Positions 25,002-33,403 of a stretch of 64,000 nucleotides of DNA are shown here, in pieces. This DNA comes from Candidatus Minthosoma equi. Its GTDB lineage: Bacteria; Bacteroidota; Bacteroidia; Bacteroidales; Bacteroidaceae. The stretch covers positions 23,014-87,013 of the forward strand of contig JAGHUI010000004.1 in assembly GCA_018064885.1 (NCBI GenBank), given 5' to 3'. The notes under the pieces were generated by a model. That model had not been told where the DNA came from, did no database searches, and saw only the letters and a list, made by a program, of their open reading frames with translations. Every line of letters begins with the position of its first letter. Position 1 is the stretch's first letter. A program made the translations under genes and the position numbers.

Positions 25002-25937
25002 ATGATACAAAACGTCACTTCACTTGAAATGCCTGTAGATGAGGAGTTTCGCATTGTCAAGAACCACATGACTCGTGGCAAAGGCAAGCGCATCTGCATC
25101 GTTACAGGCACACACGGAGACGAGCTGGAAGGGCAGTTCGTTTGTTATCTGATAGCAAAAATGGTGAGCGAGAACAAGCAGAAGCTCAACGGTACGGTTG
25201 ACATTTATCCTGCTCTCAATCCGCTCGGCATAGACACCATGCAGCGCGGCGTCCCTGCATTCGACATTGATATGAACCGCATATTCCCTGGCAATAGCCG
25301 AGGCTCCATGATAGAAAAGGTTGCTCATGACATTTACACAGATTTGAGTGGCGCCGACTTAGTGGTTGACATTCACTCTTCAAACATCTTCCTTCGTGAG
25401 GTGCCACAGGTGCGCATAAGCGAAATGACAGCCTCAACACTCGTTCCATACGCAAAGATGATGGGCATTGATTTCATCTGGATACATCAGGCAGCAACAG
25501 TCCTTGAATCCACACTTGCCCACTCTCTCAACTCTACTGGCACACCTTGCATCGTTGCAGAACTTGCTGTAGGAGGACGCATCAGCCACTCGATGTGCCA
25601 GCGTCTTGTTGATGGCATTCAAAACATTATGTATAACATGGGAATATGGAGCGAGCAGCCTGACCCTTCCAAGATTGGCGAAAGCATTGTCTGCGAAGGC
25701 GCTGACCCAGTTGCTTTCATCAATGCTCAAACAAGCGGAGTATTCATTACTGATATTCATAACGATATGAATGTAAGTAAAGGACAGAGTATAGGACAGA
25801 TCATTTCCCCTCTTACAGGCAAGGTGCTCAGCGAAGTGACAAGTCCATGCGACGGCTTCCTATTCACTATACGAGCATACCCTATTGTTTACGAAGGAAG
25901 CTTGCTAGGAAGAATTTACAAAGATACGACATATTAG
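25002..25937 (+). CDS. Succinylglutamate desuccinylase/aspartoacylase (M14-like), zinc site intact
   Basis: 311 residues of the AstE/AspA branch of the M14 zinc carboxypeptidase fold, which hydrolyses N-acyl amino acids or peptide ends. Zinc ligands are visible: His and Glu in VTGTHGDELEG (HxxE), and the second His in VVDIHSSN. Substrate-binding arginine lies in DMNRIFPGN and the catalytic glutamate in CIVAELAVGG. A C-terminal beta domain follows from about residue 225. ATG 25002 is preferred because the upstream frame lies inside the transglutaminase gene. It begins 14 bases after that gene, so it belongs to the same operon. Confidence 0.9.
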   Translation: MIQNVTSLEMPVDEEFRIVKNHMTRGKGKRICIVTGTHGDELEGQFVCYLIAKMVSENKQKLNGTVDIYPALNPLGIDTMQRGVPAFDIDMNRIFPGNSRGSMIEKVAHDIYTDLSGADLVVDIHSSNIFLREVPQVRISEMTASTLVPYAKMMGIDFIWIHQAATVLESTLAHSLNSTGTPCIVAELAVGGRISHSMCQRLVDGIQNIMYNMGIWSEQPDPSKIGESIVCEGADPVAFINAQTSGVFITDIHNDMNVSKGQSIGQIISPLTGKVLSEVTSPCDGFLFTIRAYPIVYEGSLLGRIYKDTTY

Positions 25938-25976
25938 GCCTATGAGACTCATAAGACCGATACCCCAAATATAATC

Positions 25977-26954
25977 ATGAAAGTTCAAACTATATTCAAT
26001 ATGCCATCGCCTTACCGCGATGATTTCCGCATCAAGGCTTACACCTTTGGAGAAGGAGAAAAGACGCTTTGCATCGTTGGCAGCATGCGAGGCGATGAAA
26101 TGCAACAGCAATATGTGGCAAGCCGAATGGTTGCCATTCTGAAAGCCGCCGAGGAAGATGGACACATAGCTAATAACGTGAGCATCACTGTCATACCTTG
26201 CGTAAACCCTTCCAGCATCAACATTGAGAAGCGTTTCTGGGCACTCGACGGAACAGATATTAACCGTATGTTCCCTGGATACGACCAGGGCGAGACAACG
26301 CAGCGAATTGCAGCAGGACTTTTTGAGTTCATCAAAGATTTCAAGTTCGGCATTCAGCTGGCAAGCTATTATTTGCCAGGCAACTTCCTTCCTCATGTGA
26401 GAATGATCCATACTGGTTTTGAGGACATTGACGACTCTCGCCTCTTCGGCTTTCCTTACATCGCCATTCGCCAGCCAGAACCTTTCGACACAGTATTGCT
26501 GAATTACAACTGGCAGATCTGGGAGACACAGGCTTTCTCTCTCTATGCTGGCACAACCGATGTTATTGATCATGAGATGGCAGACATCAGCATTGATGCC
26601 ATTTGCCGATTCATGCTGAAAAAAGGTTTCACAAACAGCAGTATTCGTTCTTCCATCTCAAAGGGCGGCAATATTAATATAAATGTGGATGTGGATGATC
26701 CTACTGTCATTACTCAAGATAATCTCATTAGCATTCAGGCTCCTCACGCAGGATTGTTCCTCTTGAATTGCACGCCTGGACAGGAAGTGAAGAAGGGCGA
26801 CATACTCGCACGAATCATGCATCCGTACGAAGGTGTGGAGATCAGCTGCATCAAAGCTCCATGCGACGGCATCATATTCTTTGCCAGAAACAAGTCAATC
26901 ACTTTCCAAAACACACTACTATTTCGCATTATTATAGCAAATAGCGAACAATAA
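25977..26954 (+). CDS. M14-like AstE/AspA paralogue with lost zinc ligands
   Basis: 325 residues, clearly homologous to the preceding gene along its length (ICIVTG-type start, TDINRMFPGYDQGET, C-terminal beta domain with HAGLFLLNC and DGIIFFARN). Three key positions differ. The HxxE motif reads GSMRGDEMQ, with Arg for His. The second zinc His region reads GIQLASYYLPG with no His. The catalytic Glu segment reads SLYAGTTDV. It should therefore not hydrolyse by the family mechanism and may be a binding or regulatory partner of the intact paralogue. It is the last gene of the operon. Confidence 0.85.
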   Translation: MKVQTIFNMPSPYRDDFRIKAYTFGEGEKTLCIVGSMRGDEMQQQYVASRMVAILKAAEEDGHIANNVSITVIPCVNPSSINIEKRFWALDGTDINRMFPGYDQGETTQRIAAGLFEFIKDFKFGIQLASYYLPGNFLPHVRMIHTGFEDIDDSRLFGFPYIAIRQPEPFDTVLLNYNWQIWETQAFSLYAGTTDVIDHEMADISIDAICRFMLKKGFTNSSIRSSISKGGNININVDVDDPTVITQDNLISIQAPHAGLFLLNCTPGQEVKKGDILARIMHPYEGVEISCIKAPCDGIIFFARNKSITFQNTLLFRIIIANSEQ

Positions 26955-27011
26955 TGTCCATTTGATAACAAATTTGATGTTTTAATATAATTTTGTCAAC
27001 GTTTTATTTGT

Positions 27012-27038
27012 TTGGTATTTCTTTTTGCTATAAATTTG
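27012..27038 (+). promoter_or_regulatory. Promoter of amtB
   Basis: TTGG (27012-27015) is followed after 15 bases by TAAATTTG (27031-27038) and CAC. It lies about 100 bases before the ATG. Confidence 0.6.
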
Positions 27039-27136
27039 CACTCGATTTAAGGCAAAGCGTAACCGTTTTTAGGTAAGGATAGCCACAACGACACAAAATA
27101 AAAACAACCAAACAACACAAAACAACAAACACGATT

Positions 27137-28516
27137 ATGAAGATTAACAAAAGATGGATCATCATGTCGGTGATCATGCTCGTCATTGCAATAGTGGGAG
27201 CGCTTATGCCTGAAGACCCAGGCTTGTGGGAATTCCATGAAACAGAAGAATGCACATCAAGCAACGTGGCATGGATGATTACAGCCACTATCTTTGTGCT
27301 TATGATGACTCCTGGACTCTCCTTCTTCTATGGAGGTATGGTGGGAAAGAAGAATGTCATCAGCACAATTTTGCAATCTTTCATCGCCATGGGTATCATC
27401 AGCGTAATGTGGGTGGTATTCGGCTTCAGCCTCTCATTTGGCGACGATGTGGGCGGTCTCGGACTCATCGGTGACCCAACGCAATTCTTCATGTTCCAGC
27501 ACGTTGGAGCTCAGCCATATGAGAAGATCACAGCCTCTATCCCATTGGCTCTCTATGCGCTTTTTCAGATGAAATTCGCAATCATCACACCTTCCCTTAT
27601 CACGGGTTCGTTTGCTGAGCGCGTGCGTTTCTCTGCCTATATGGTTTTCATGATGCTTTTCTGCATCTTCGTATATTGCCCTCTCGCACACTGGACTTGG
27701 CATCCTGACGGAATCCTTCACCAGTGGCTCAACATCCACGACTTCGCAGGTGGTATCGTTGTTCACGCATCATCTGGTGTTGCCGCTCTTGCCGGAGCCT
27801 TGTTCCTTGGACGACGCACAAAGACAAACACAGGACACCTTCCTGCAAATATCCCATTCGTCATTCTCGGCGCAGCACTTCTTTGGCTCGGATGGTTCGG
27901 TTTCAACGGTGGTTCTGGCCTTGCGGCTGATGGCATAGCAATCAAGGCATTCCTCAACACTAACACCTCTGGTGCAACAGCCATGATGTCATGGATTTTC
28001 ATTGACTGTCTCCGCGGCCGTAAGCCTTCTGGCATGGGAGCTGCAGTAGGTGCAGTTGTAGGTCTTGTGGCAATTACTCCATGTGCAGACGTTGTGACAA
28101 CAAGCCAGAGCTTCATCATCGCTGTACTCACAACTATCGTCTGCAACTTCGCCGTTTACCGTACATCAAAATCAGGCATCGATGATGCTCTCGATGTATT
28201 CCCTACTCATGGCATGGGCGGTATCTTTGCAACAATCCTCACAGGCATTTTCTCTTACAGCGGACTCATCCACGGAGGATGGGAAGAATTCGTAAATTCT
28301 ATCATCGGTGTTATCATTGTAATTGCATACACATTCGTTGTCAGCATCGCTCTTTACTGGATCACAAACAAGATGATTCCAATGCGTGTCAGCCTCAAGA
28401 GTGAAAAGATTGGTCTTGACGTCAGCCAGCACGATGAAACCTATGCATTCTCTGATAGCGCAGAGCGTGAAATCGCTGAATATTTTGAGAGTCACGATAA
28501 CGGAAACAAATCGTAA
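27137..28516 (+). CDS. amtB: Ammonium transporter AmtB
   Basis: 459 residues, about 11 membrane helices. The family signature is complete: FSFFYGGMVGKKN-like LSFFYGGMVG, DFAGGIVVHASSGVAALAGA, and the pore twin histidines in CPLAHWTW and FPTHGMGGI. LLWLGWFGFNGGSGLAA is also present. It conducts ammonia or ammonium into the cell under nitrogen limitation. There is a short non-cleaved or signal-like N terminus (MSVIMLVIAIVGALMPEDPG). The cytoplasmic C-terminal tail is present, where PII binds in related proteins, but no glnK/glnB gene is adjacent. Confidence 0.96.
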   Translation: MKINKRWIIMSVIMLVIAIVGALMPEDPGLWEFHETEECTSSNVAWMITATIFVLMMTPGLSFFYGGMVGKKNVISTILQSFIAMGIISVMWVVFGFSLSFGDDVGGLGLIGDPTQFFMFQHVGAQPYEKITASIPLALYALFQMKFAIITPSLITGSFAERVRFSAYMVFMMLFCIFVYCPLAHWTWHPDGILHQWLNIHDFAGGIVVHASSGVAALAGALFLGRRTKTNTGHLPANIPFVILGAALLWLGWFGFNGGSGLAADGIAIKAFLNTNTSGATAMMSWIFIDCLRGRKPSGMGAAVGAVVGLVAITPCADVVTTSQSFIIAVLTTIVCNFAVYRTSKSGIDDALDVFPTHGMGGIFATILTGIFSYSGLIHGGWEEFVNSIIGVIIVIAYTFVVSIALYWITNKMIPMRVSLKSEKIGLDVSQHDETYAFSDSAEREIAEYFESHDNGNKS

Positions 28517-28609
28517 ATTCCCCAAAAAGCAAATATAATAACTGAATAGTTATTGCAAGCAAAGACTTGGCATAGTCCATACAATTTTATCAATCTATTA
28601 TACTATATT

Positions 28610-28640
28610 GCACTCTCTCTTGGAAGGGAGTGCTTTTTTT
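28610..28640 (+). terminator. Terminator after amtB
   Basis: GCACTCTC and GGAGTGC pair around a short loop and are followed by seven T residues. Confidence 0.88.
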
Positions 28641-28685
28641 GCAAAATTGGTGGGATTTTATAGTCTATGAGTCAAGAAAAATCAT

Positions 28686-28693
28686 TAACTTTG
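28686..28693 (+). promoter_or_regulatory. -7 element of prs
   Basis: TAACTTTG followed by CACTG, 41 bases before the prs ATG. Confidence 0.7.
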
Positions 28694-28733
28694 CACTGAA
28701 ATTCTAACATAAATTCTCTAAAAGAAGTAAATC

Positions 28734-29672
28734 ATGAGTGAAGGAAGACCTTTCAAGGTATTTTCAGGTACAAAGACAAGGTATTTGGCAGAGCGAATCT
28801 GCCAGAGTTTGGGATGTCCGCTAGGCAATATGATCATCTCTCATTTTGCCGACGGTGAGTTTGCTGTCAGCTTCGAAGAGAGCATCCGCGGCAATGATGT
28901 GTTCCTCGTACAGTCAACATTCCCTAACAGCGATAACCTTATGGAGCTTCTCCTGATGATTGATGCCGCAAAGCGCGCAAGTGCAAGAAGCATCATAGCC
29001 GTTATCCCTTACTTCGGATGGGCTCGTCAGGATCGCAAGGACAAACCAAGAGTTAGCATCGGCGCTAAGCTCGTTGCTGATTTGCTCAGCGCCGCAGGCA
29101 TTGACCGTCTCATCACAATGGACCTTCATGCTGACCAGATTCAGGGTTTCTTCAACGTGCCTGTTGATCACCTTTACGGCTCACTTGTTGAGGTTCCTTA
29201 CGTTGAGTCTCTTGGACTTGAGAACCTTGTTATTGCGACTCCAGACGTTGGCGGAGCTAAGCGTGCAGGACTTTTCGCTAAAAAGCTTCATGCTCCACTC
29301 GTACTCTGCAACAAGACTCGCGCTCGTGCCAATGTGGTTGAGTCAATCCAGATTATCGGTGACGTTAAGGGCAAGGATGTTGTCCTCGTTGATGATATGG
29401 TGGACACAGCCGGCACAATCACTCGTGCTGCCGACGAAATGCTGAAGGCTGGCGCTCATAGCGTCCGTGCCGTTGCAAGCCATTGCGTGATGAGCGACCC
29501 TGCAAGCGATCGCGTTCAGAACTCTGCACTCGAAGAAATAGTATTCACAGACTCAATTCCTTACGCACAGAAATGTCCTAAGGTGGTTCAGCTTTCTATC
29601 GCAGATATGTTTGCTCGTGCCATCCGTGCCGTTTCACGCGAGGAGAGCGTCAGCGAAGAATTCGACTTCTAA
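28734..29672 (+). CDS. prs: Ribose-phosphate pyrophosphokinase (PRPP synthetase)
   Basis: 312 residues, the usual class I length. It makes PRPP from ribose 5-phosphate and ATP for nucleotide, His and Trp synthesis. The family motifs are present: IISHFADGEFAVSFEESIRG, PYFGWARQDRK, the ATP-site TMDLHADQIQGFF, SPDVGGAKRA-like ATPDVGGAKRAG, the catalytic lysine-bearing FAKKL, and the PRPP loop DVVLVDDMVDTAGT. It stands alone with its own promoter. Confidence 0.97.
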   Translation: MSEGRPFKVFSGTKTRYLAERICQSLGCPLGNMIISHFADGEFAVSFEESIRGNDVFLVQSTFPNSDNLMELLLMIDAAKRASARSIIAVIPYFGWARQDRKDKPRVSIGAKLVADLLSAAGIDRLITMDLHADQIQGFFNVPVDHLYGSLVEVPYVESLGLENLVIATPDVGGAKRAGLFAKKLHAPLVLCNKTRARANVVESIQIIGDVKGKDVVLVDDMVDTAGTITRAADEMLKAGAHSVRAVASHCVMSDPASDRVQNSALEEIVFTDSIPYAQKCPKVVQLSIADMFARAIRAVSREESVSEEFDF

Positions 29673-29687
29673 CACATATATATAATA

Positions 29688-29740
29688 ATGTGTAAGGCAT
29701 CATAGACATTAGCCTCTATTGTGCTTTGCACATTATTTGT
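29688..29740. terminator. Long-loop inverted repeat after prs
   Basis: AATGTGTAAGGCA pairs imperfectly with TGCTTTGCACATT around a loop of about 25 bases. It is a possible transcript end for prs. Confidence 0.4.
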
Positions 29741-29800
29741 TTTATTGATAATATTTCCCTCGAAAATTAAAACAATCTATAAATACCAAAACCTATTCCA

Positions 29801-31789
29801 ATGACTAATAAACTATTACTTGCTTCTACGCTCTGTCTTGCAATGGCAGGAAGTGCTTTTGCACAGAAAAAAGCGCCAGCAAAAACAACTGATCCAAACG
29901 AAAAGGTTTCATTCCTTTTCACTTACTTCACTGGAAATGCACCTCAAGAAGAGCAGATTTGCTATGCTCTCAGCGAAGACGGCTACAACTACACACTCCT
30001 CAATCAGGGACTTCCTGTAATCAAGTCAGACTCAATCGCATATACTCAGTGCGTTCGTGACCCACACATCCTTCGCGGTGAGGATGGAAAGACTTTCTAT
30101 ATGGTTGTTACAGATATGAAGTCTTCTCTCGGATGGGCTTCAAATCGTGGCCTTGTGCTGATGAAATCAACAGATCTTATCCATTGGACTCACTCCGCTA
30201 TCAACTTCCCTACTAAGTATCCTAAAACTTGGAAGAACGTTACTCGCGTTTGGGCTCCTGAAACCATCTATGATCACAAGGCTGGCAAATACATGGTATT
30301 CTTCTCCCTACTTACAGACGATGGCAAGCTAAATTACGATAAGATTTTCTATCAGTATGCCAATGAGGACTTTACTGATCTTGAAGGCGAGCCTACACTT
30401 CTCTTCGATGATGGCAGAGCAGCTATCGACGGCGACATCGTGTTCAACGAGGAAGATCAGAAGTTCCACCTCTTCTATAAAAGCGAAGCAGGAGGCGGAA
30501 TCTATCAGGCTGTTGCTGACCAGCTTACAGCAGAGCCTGGTAAGCCACTATGCAGCCAGTGGACAAAATGGCCAGACCGTGTAGAGGTTTGCAAGAAGGC
30601 TGTTGAGGGCGTAGGCGTTTGCAAGAGCCTTGACGGAAAGTCTTGGGTAGTGATGTATGACTGCTATGGCGCAGGTCACTATCAGTTCTGCAAGTCTGCC
30701 GATCTCAAGAAGTTTGAATGGGTAGCAGATACTAAGACTTCTGGCATGTTCACTCCTCGCCACGGTACAATCATGCCTATCACTCAGGCTGAGAAGGATC
30801 GTCTTCTTGCTGAATGGGGCGACGGAAAGAACCCAATTCTTCCTGGCTTCCATGCAGATCCAGAGGTTATGCATGCAAAAAAGGATGGTAAATTCTACAT
30901 CTACTCTACCACAGATGGTACTCCAGGCTGGGGCGGTCATGACTTCAGCGTATTCTCTTCTACAGACCTCATCAACTGGACAGACGAGGGCAAGATGCTC
31001 GACGTGAAGGGCGATCAGGTTAAGTGGGCTGTTGGTAATGCTTGGGCTCCATGCATCATTGAGAAAAAAGTAGGTAAAGGATATAAGTACTACTACTATT
31101 TCTCTGCTCACAACCCTCAGACAAACCGCAAGGAAATCGGTTGCGCTATAGCCGATGATCCAAAGGGACCATTTGTTGACTGCGGCCACTCAATCGTAAC
31201 AGACGAAGATCGTCCAGAAGGAGTAAGGGGCGGACAGGCTATCGACGTTGATGTATTCCAGGATCCTAAGACTGGCAAGTTCTACCTCTATTGGGGCAAT
31301 GGTTTCATGGCAGGCGCAGAGCTTAACGAAGATATGATTTCCATAAAGAAGGAAACAACAGTAAACCTCACACCTAAGGGAGGTTCTCTCCAGGACTACA
31401 ACTACCGTGAAGGTACTTATGTGTTCTACCGCAAGGGTATCTACTATTTCCTCTGGTCTGTTGACGACACAGGCGCCGACAACTACCATGTAGCATACGG
31501 AACTTCAACAAGTCCTCTAGGCCCTATCAAGGTAGCTGACCAGCCTGTTATCCTCCAGCAAGATCCTTCACAGAAGATTTACGGAACAGCTCATAACTCT
31601 GTTCTTCAGGTAAATGGCAAGGACGAATGGTATATCGTTTACCATCGCATCAACCCTAACTTCCGTGAGCGTCAGCTTTCTCCAGGCACTCACCGTCAGG
31701 TTTGCATCGATAAGATGACTTTCGACAAGGATGGCAAGATTAACGTAATCAAGCCAACTCAGGAAGGTCCAGCACCATTGAAGAAATAA
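29801..31789 (+). CDS. Secreted protein with two tandem GH43 beta-propeller domains
   Basis: 662 residues with a signal peptide (LLLASTLCLAMAGSAFA). Two five-bladed propellers follow. Domain 1 (about 35-345) has the catalytic-base motif CVRDPHILRG, RVWAPETIYD and IDGDIVFNEEDQKFHLFYK. Domain 2 (about 345-650) has FHADPEVMHAKKDGKFYIY, GNAWAPCII, the pKa-modulating Asp region AIDVDVFQD and the acid in YREGTYVFYRKGIYYFLWS. GH43 enzymes remove arabinose or xylose residues from plant glycans. Domain 1 has Asp-rich IDGDI where domain 2 has a Glu, so the two probably differ in substrate or activity. There are no SusCD genes nearby. Confidence 0.9.
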   Translation: MTNKLLLASTLCLAMAGSAFAQKKAPAKTTDPNEKVSFLFTYFTGNAPQEEQICYALSEDGYNYTLLNQGLPVIKSDSIAYTQCVRDPHILRGEDGKTFYMVVTDMKSSLGWASNRGLVLMKSTDLIHWTHSAINFPTKYPKTWKNVTRVWAPETIYDHKAGKYMVFFSLLTDDGKLNYDKIFYQYANEDFTDLEGEPTLLFDDGRAAIDGDIVFNEEDQKFHLFYKSEAGGGIYQAVADQLTAEPGKPLCSQWTKWPDRVEVCKKAVEGVGVCKSLDGKSWVVMYDCYGAGHYQFCKSADLKKFEWVADTKTSGMFTPRHGTIMPITQAEKDRLLAEWGDGKNPILPGFHADPEVMHAKKDGKFYIYSTTDGTPGWGGHDFSVFSSTDLINWTDEGKMLDVKGDQVKWAVGNAWAPCIIEKKVGKGYKYYYYFSAHNPQTNRKEIGCAIADDPKGPFVDCGHSIVTDEDRPEGVRGGQAIDVDVFQDPKTGKFYLYWGNGFMAGAELNEDMISIKKETTVNLTPKGGSLQDYNYREGTYVFYRKGIYYFLWSVDDTGADNYHVAYGTSTSPLGPIKVADQPVILQQDPSQKIYGTAHNSVLQVNGKDEWYIVYHRINPNFRERQLSPGTHRQVCIDKMTFDKDGKINVIKPTQEGPAPLKK

Positions 31790-31874
31790 CAAACATAATA
31801 ATAATCATATTCGCATCGTTCGGCAGAAATGCTGAGCGATGTGTATGTTTTTCAATAAATAAAGAAGACAAACA

Positions 31875-32264
31875 ATGGAAACAGTAAAAGCTATAAGCAC
31901 TCCAAATGCACCTGCTGCCATCGGTCCATATAGTCAGGGAATTATCACAAACGGAACAAGCACAGTCTATGTAAGCGGACAACTTCCTATCGATCCTGCT
32001 ACAGGCAACTTTGCTGAAGGCGGAATCAAAGCAGAAGCACGCCAGAATCTAACAAACATTCAGAACATACTTAAAGAAGAAGGACTTACAATGGCAAATG
32101 TTGCAAAAGTTACTGTTCTTCTTGCAAACATCAGTGATTTCGCAGCTGTAAACGAAGTATATGCAGAGTTCTTCCAGGAACCATACCCTGCTCGTTCTGC
32201 ATTTGCTGTCGCAGCACTTCCTAAGGGAGCAAATATTGAGATTGAAGCTATCGCTTGTAAATAG
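31875..32264 (+). CDS. ridA: RidA family enamine/imine deaminase
   Basis: 129 residues, the standard length for this trimeric chorismate-mutase-like fold. It hydrolyses reactive 2-aminoacrylate-type enamines released by PLP enzymes. Visible hallmarks are APAAIGPYSQGI at the N terminus, VYVSGQLPIDPATG, the arginine in PYPARSAFAVAALPKGA that binds the substrate carboxylate, and the terminal IEIEAIACK. It follows the GH43 gene by 85 bases and precedes the deiminase-like gene. Confidence 0.95.
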   Translation: METVKAISTPNAPAAIGPYSQGIITNGTSTVYVSGQLPIDPATGNFAEGGIKAEARQNLTNIQNILKEEGLTMANVAKVTVLLANISDFAAVNEVYAEFFQEPYPARSAFAVAALPKGANIEIEAIACK

Positions 32265-32353
32265 TTTGAATTGGCGGTTTTCATACATTTTTGCGCTTCG
32301 CGCAGGAATCTCAAAAGCAACACGCACCATCTTTATCATTTAATATAAATAAC

Positions 32354-33400
32354 ATGACAAAAGAATATCTTCCAGCCGAATGGCATAAGCAACTTTTCGT
32401 ACAACTCACATGGCCTCATGCTAATACCGACTGGGCACCAGTCCTATCTGATGCTATTGAGTGCTTTTGCAATATCGCAAGGGAGATAGCCAAGCGTGAA
32501 CATCTTGTTGTTGTATGTCAGGATATTGATCAAGCAAAATCCGACATGCAGCAACATGGCGTTGCTTTTGACAACATACAGTTCCTTCAGTGCAACACAA
32601 ATGACACATGGGCAAGGGATCATGCGTTTATCACGACCATCAATAGCAGCACAGTAAATCTGTTGGATTTTCAGTTTAACGGATGGGGAATGAAATTTGC
32701 TGCAAACCATGACAACATGATAAACAAGAATATTTATCCTGATGTTCTTGCCTTGTATCAGAAACATAACATAGTAGCCACATACGAGAACCATCTTGAT
32801 TTCACATTCGAAGGCGGAAGCATTGAGAGTGACGAGAATGGAACGCTTATGGTGACATCAAGCTGTTTGTTGTCGGAGAATCGCAATGACTCACTGACTC
32901 AGGAAGTTATAGAACACAGATTGATGAAATTCTTTAATGCAGAAAGAGTAATTTGGATCAATCATTCATGGCTTGCTGGAGATGACACAGACGGTCATAT
33001 TGATACTGTTGCACGCTTCTGTTCACCAACAAGCATTGCATACATCAAGTGTGATGATAAGGAAGATGAACACTATGAAGAGCTGAAAGCAATGGAAGAA
33101 GAACTTAAAGATTTGCGTACAAAAGACGGAAAGCCATATACCCTCTTCGCACTCCCCTTCCCCGATGCTTGCTATGACGAGGAAGGCGAACGTCTGCCAG
33201 CCACTCATGCAAACTTCCTCATTATGAATGGTGCAGTTCTTGTGCCAACATACAATCAGCCAGAAAAAGATGCACAAGCAATAAAAGTACTTCAAGAGGC
33301 TTTCCCAGACAGGGAAATCATCGGCATTGATTGCAGAGTGCTTGTTATCCAGCATGGTTCACTTCATTGCTCAACCATGCAATATCCAGCAATTGCCTAA
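32354..33400 (+). CDS. Agmatine deiminase / bacterial peptidylarginine deiminase family
   Basis: 348 residues of the guanidino-group-modifying fold. The motifs are NDTWARDHAFI, EGGSIESDENG, the catalytic His and Asp in GDDTDGHIDTVARF, and the nucleophile Cys near the C terminus in HGSLHCSTMQYP. The reaction is most likely agmatine to N-carbamoylputrescine plus ammonia. No N-carbamoylputrescine amidohydrolase gene is adjacent, which leaves the substrate open. ATG 32354 matches the usual start (PAEWHKQLFVQLTWPH). The convergent MFS gene ends three bases after its stop. Confidence 0.9.
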   Translation: MTKEYLPAEWHKQLFVQLTWPHANTDWAPVLSDAIECFCNIAREIAKREHLVVVCQDIDQAKSDMQQHGVAFDNIQFLQCNTNDTWARDHAFITTINSSTVNLLDFQFNGWGMKFAANHDNMINKNIYPDVLALYQKHNIVATYENHLDFTFEGGSIESDENGTLMVTSSCLLSENRNDSLTQEVIEHRLMKFFNAERVIWINHSWLAGDDTDGHIDTVARFCSPTSIAYIKCDDKEDEHYEELKAMEEELKDLRTKDGKPYTLFALPFPDACYDEEGERLPATHANFLIMNGAVLVPTYNQPEKDAQAIKVLQEAFPDREIIGIDCRVLVIQHGSLHCSTMQYPAIA

Positions 33401-33403
33401 GAG

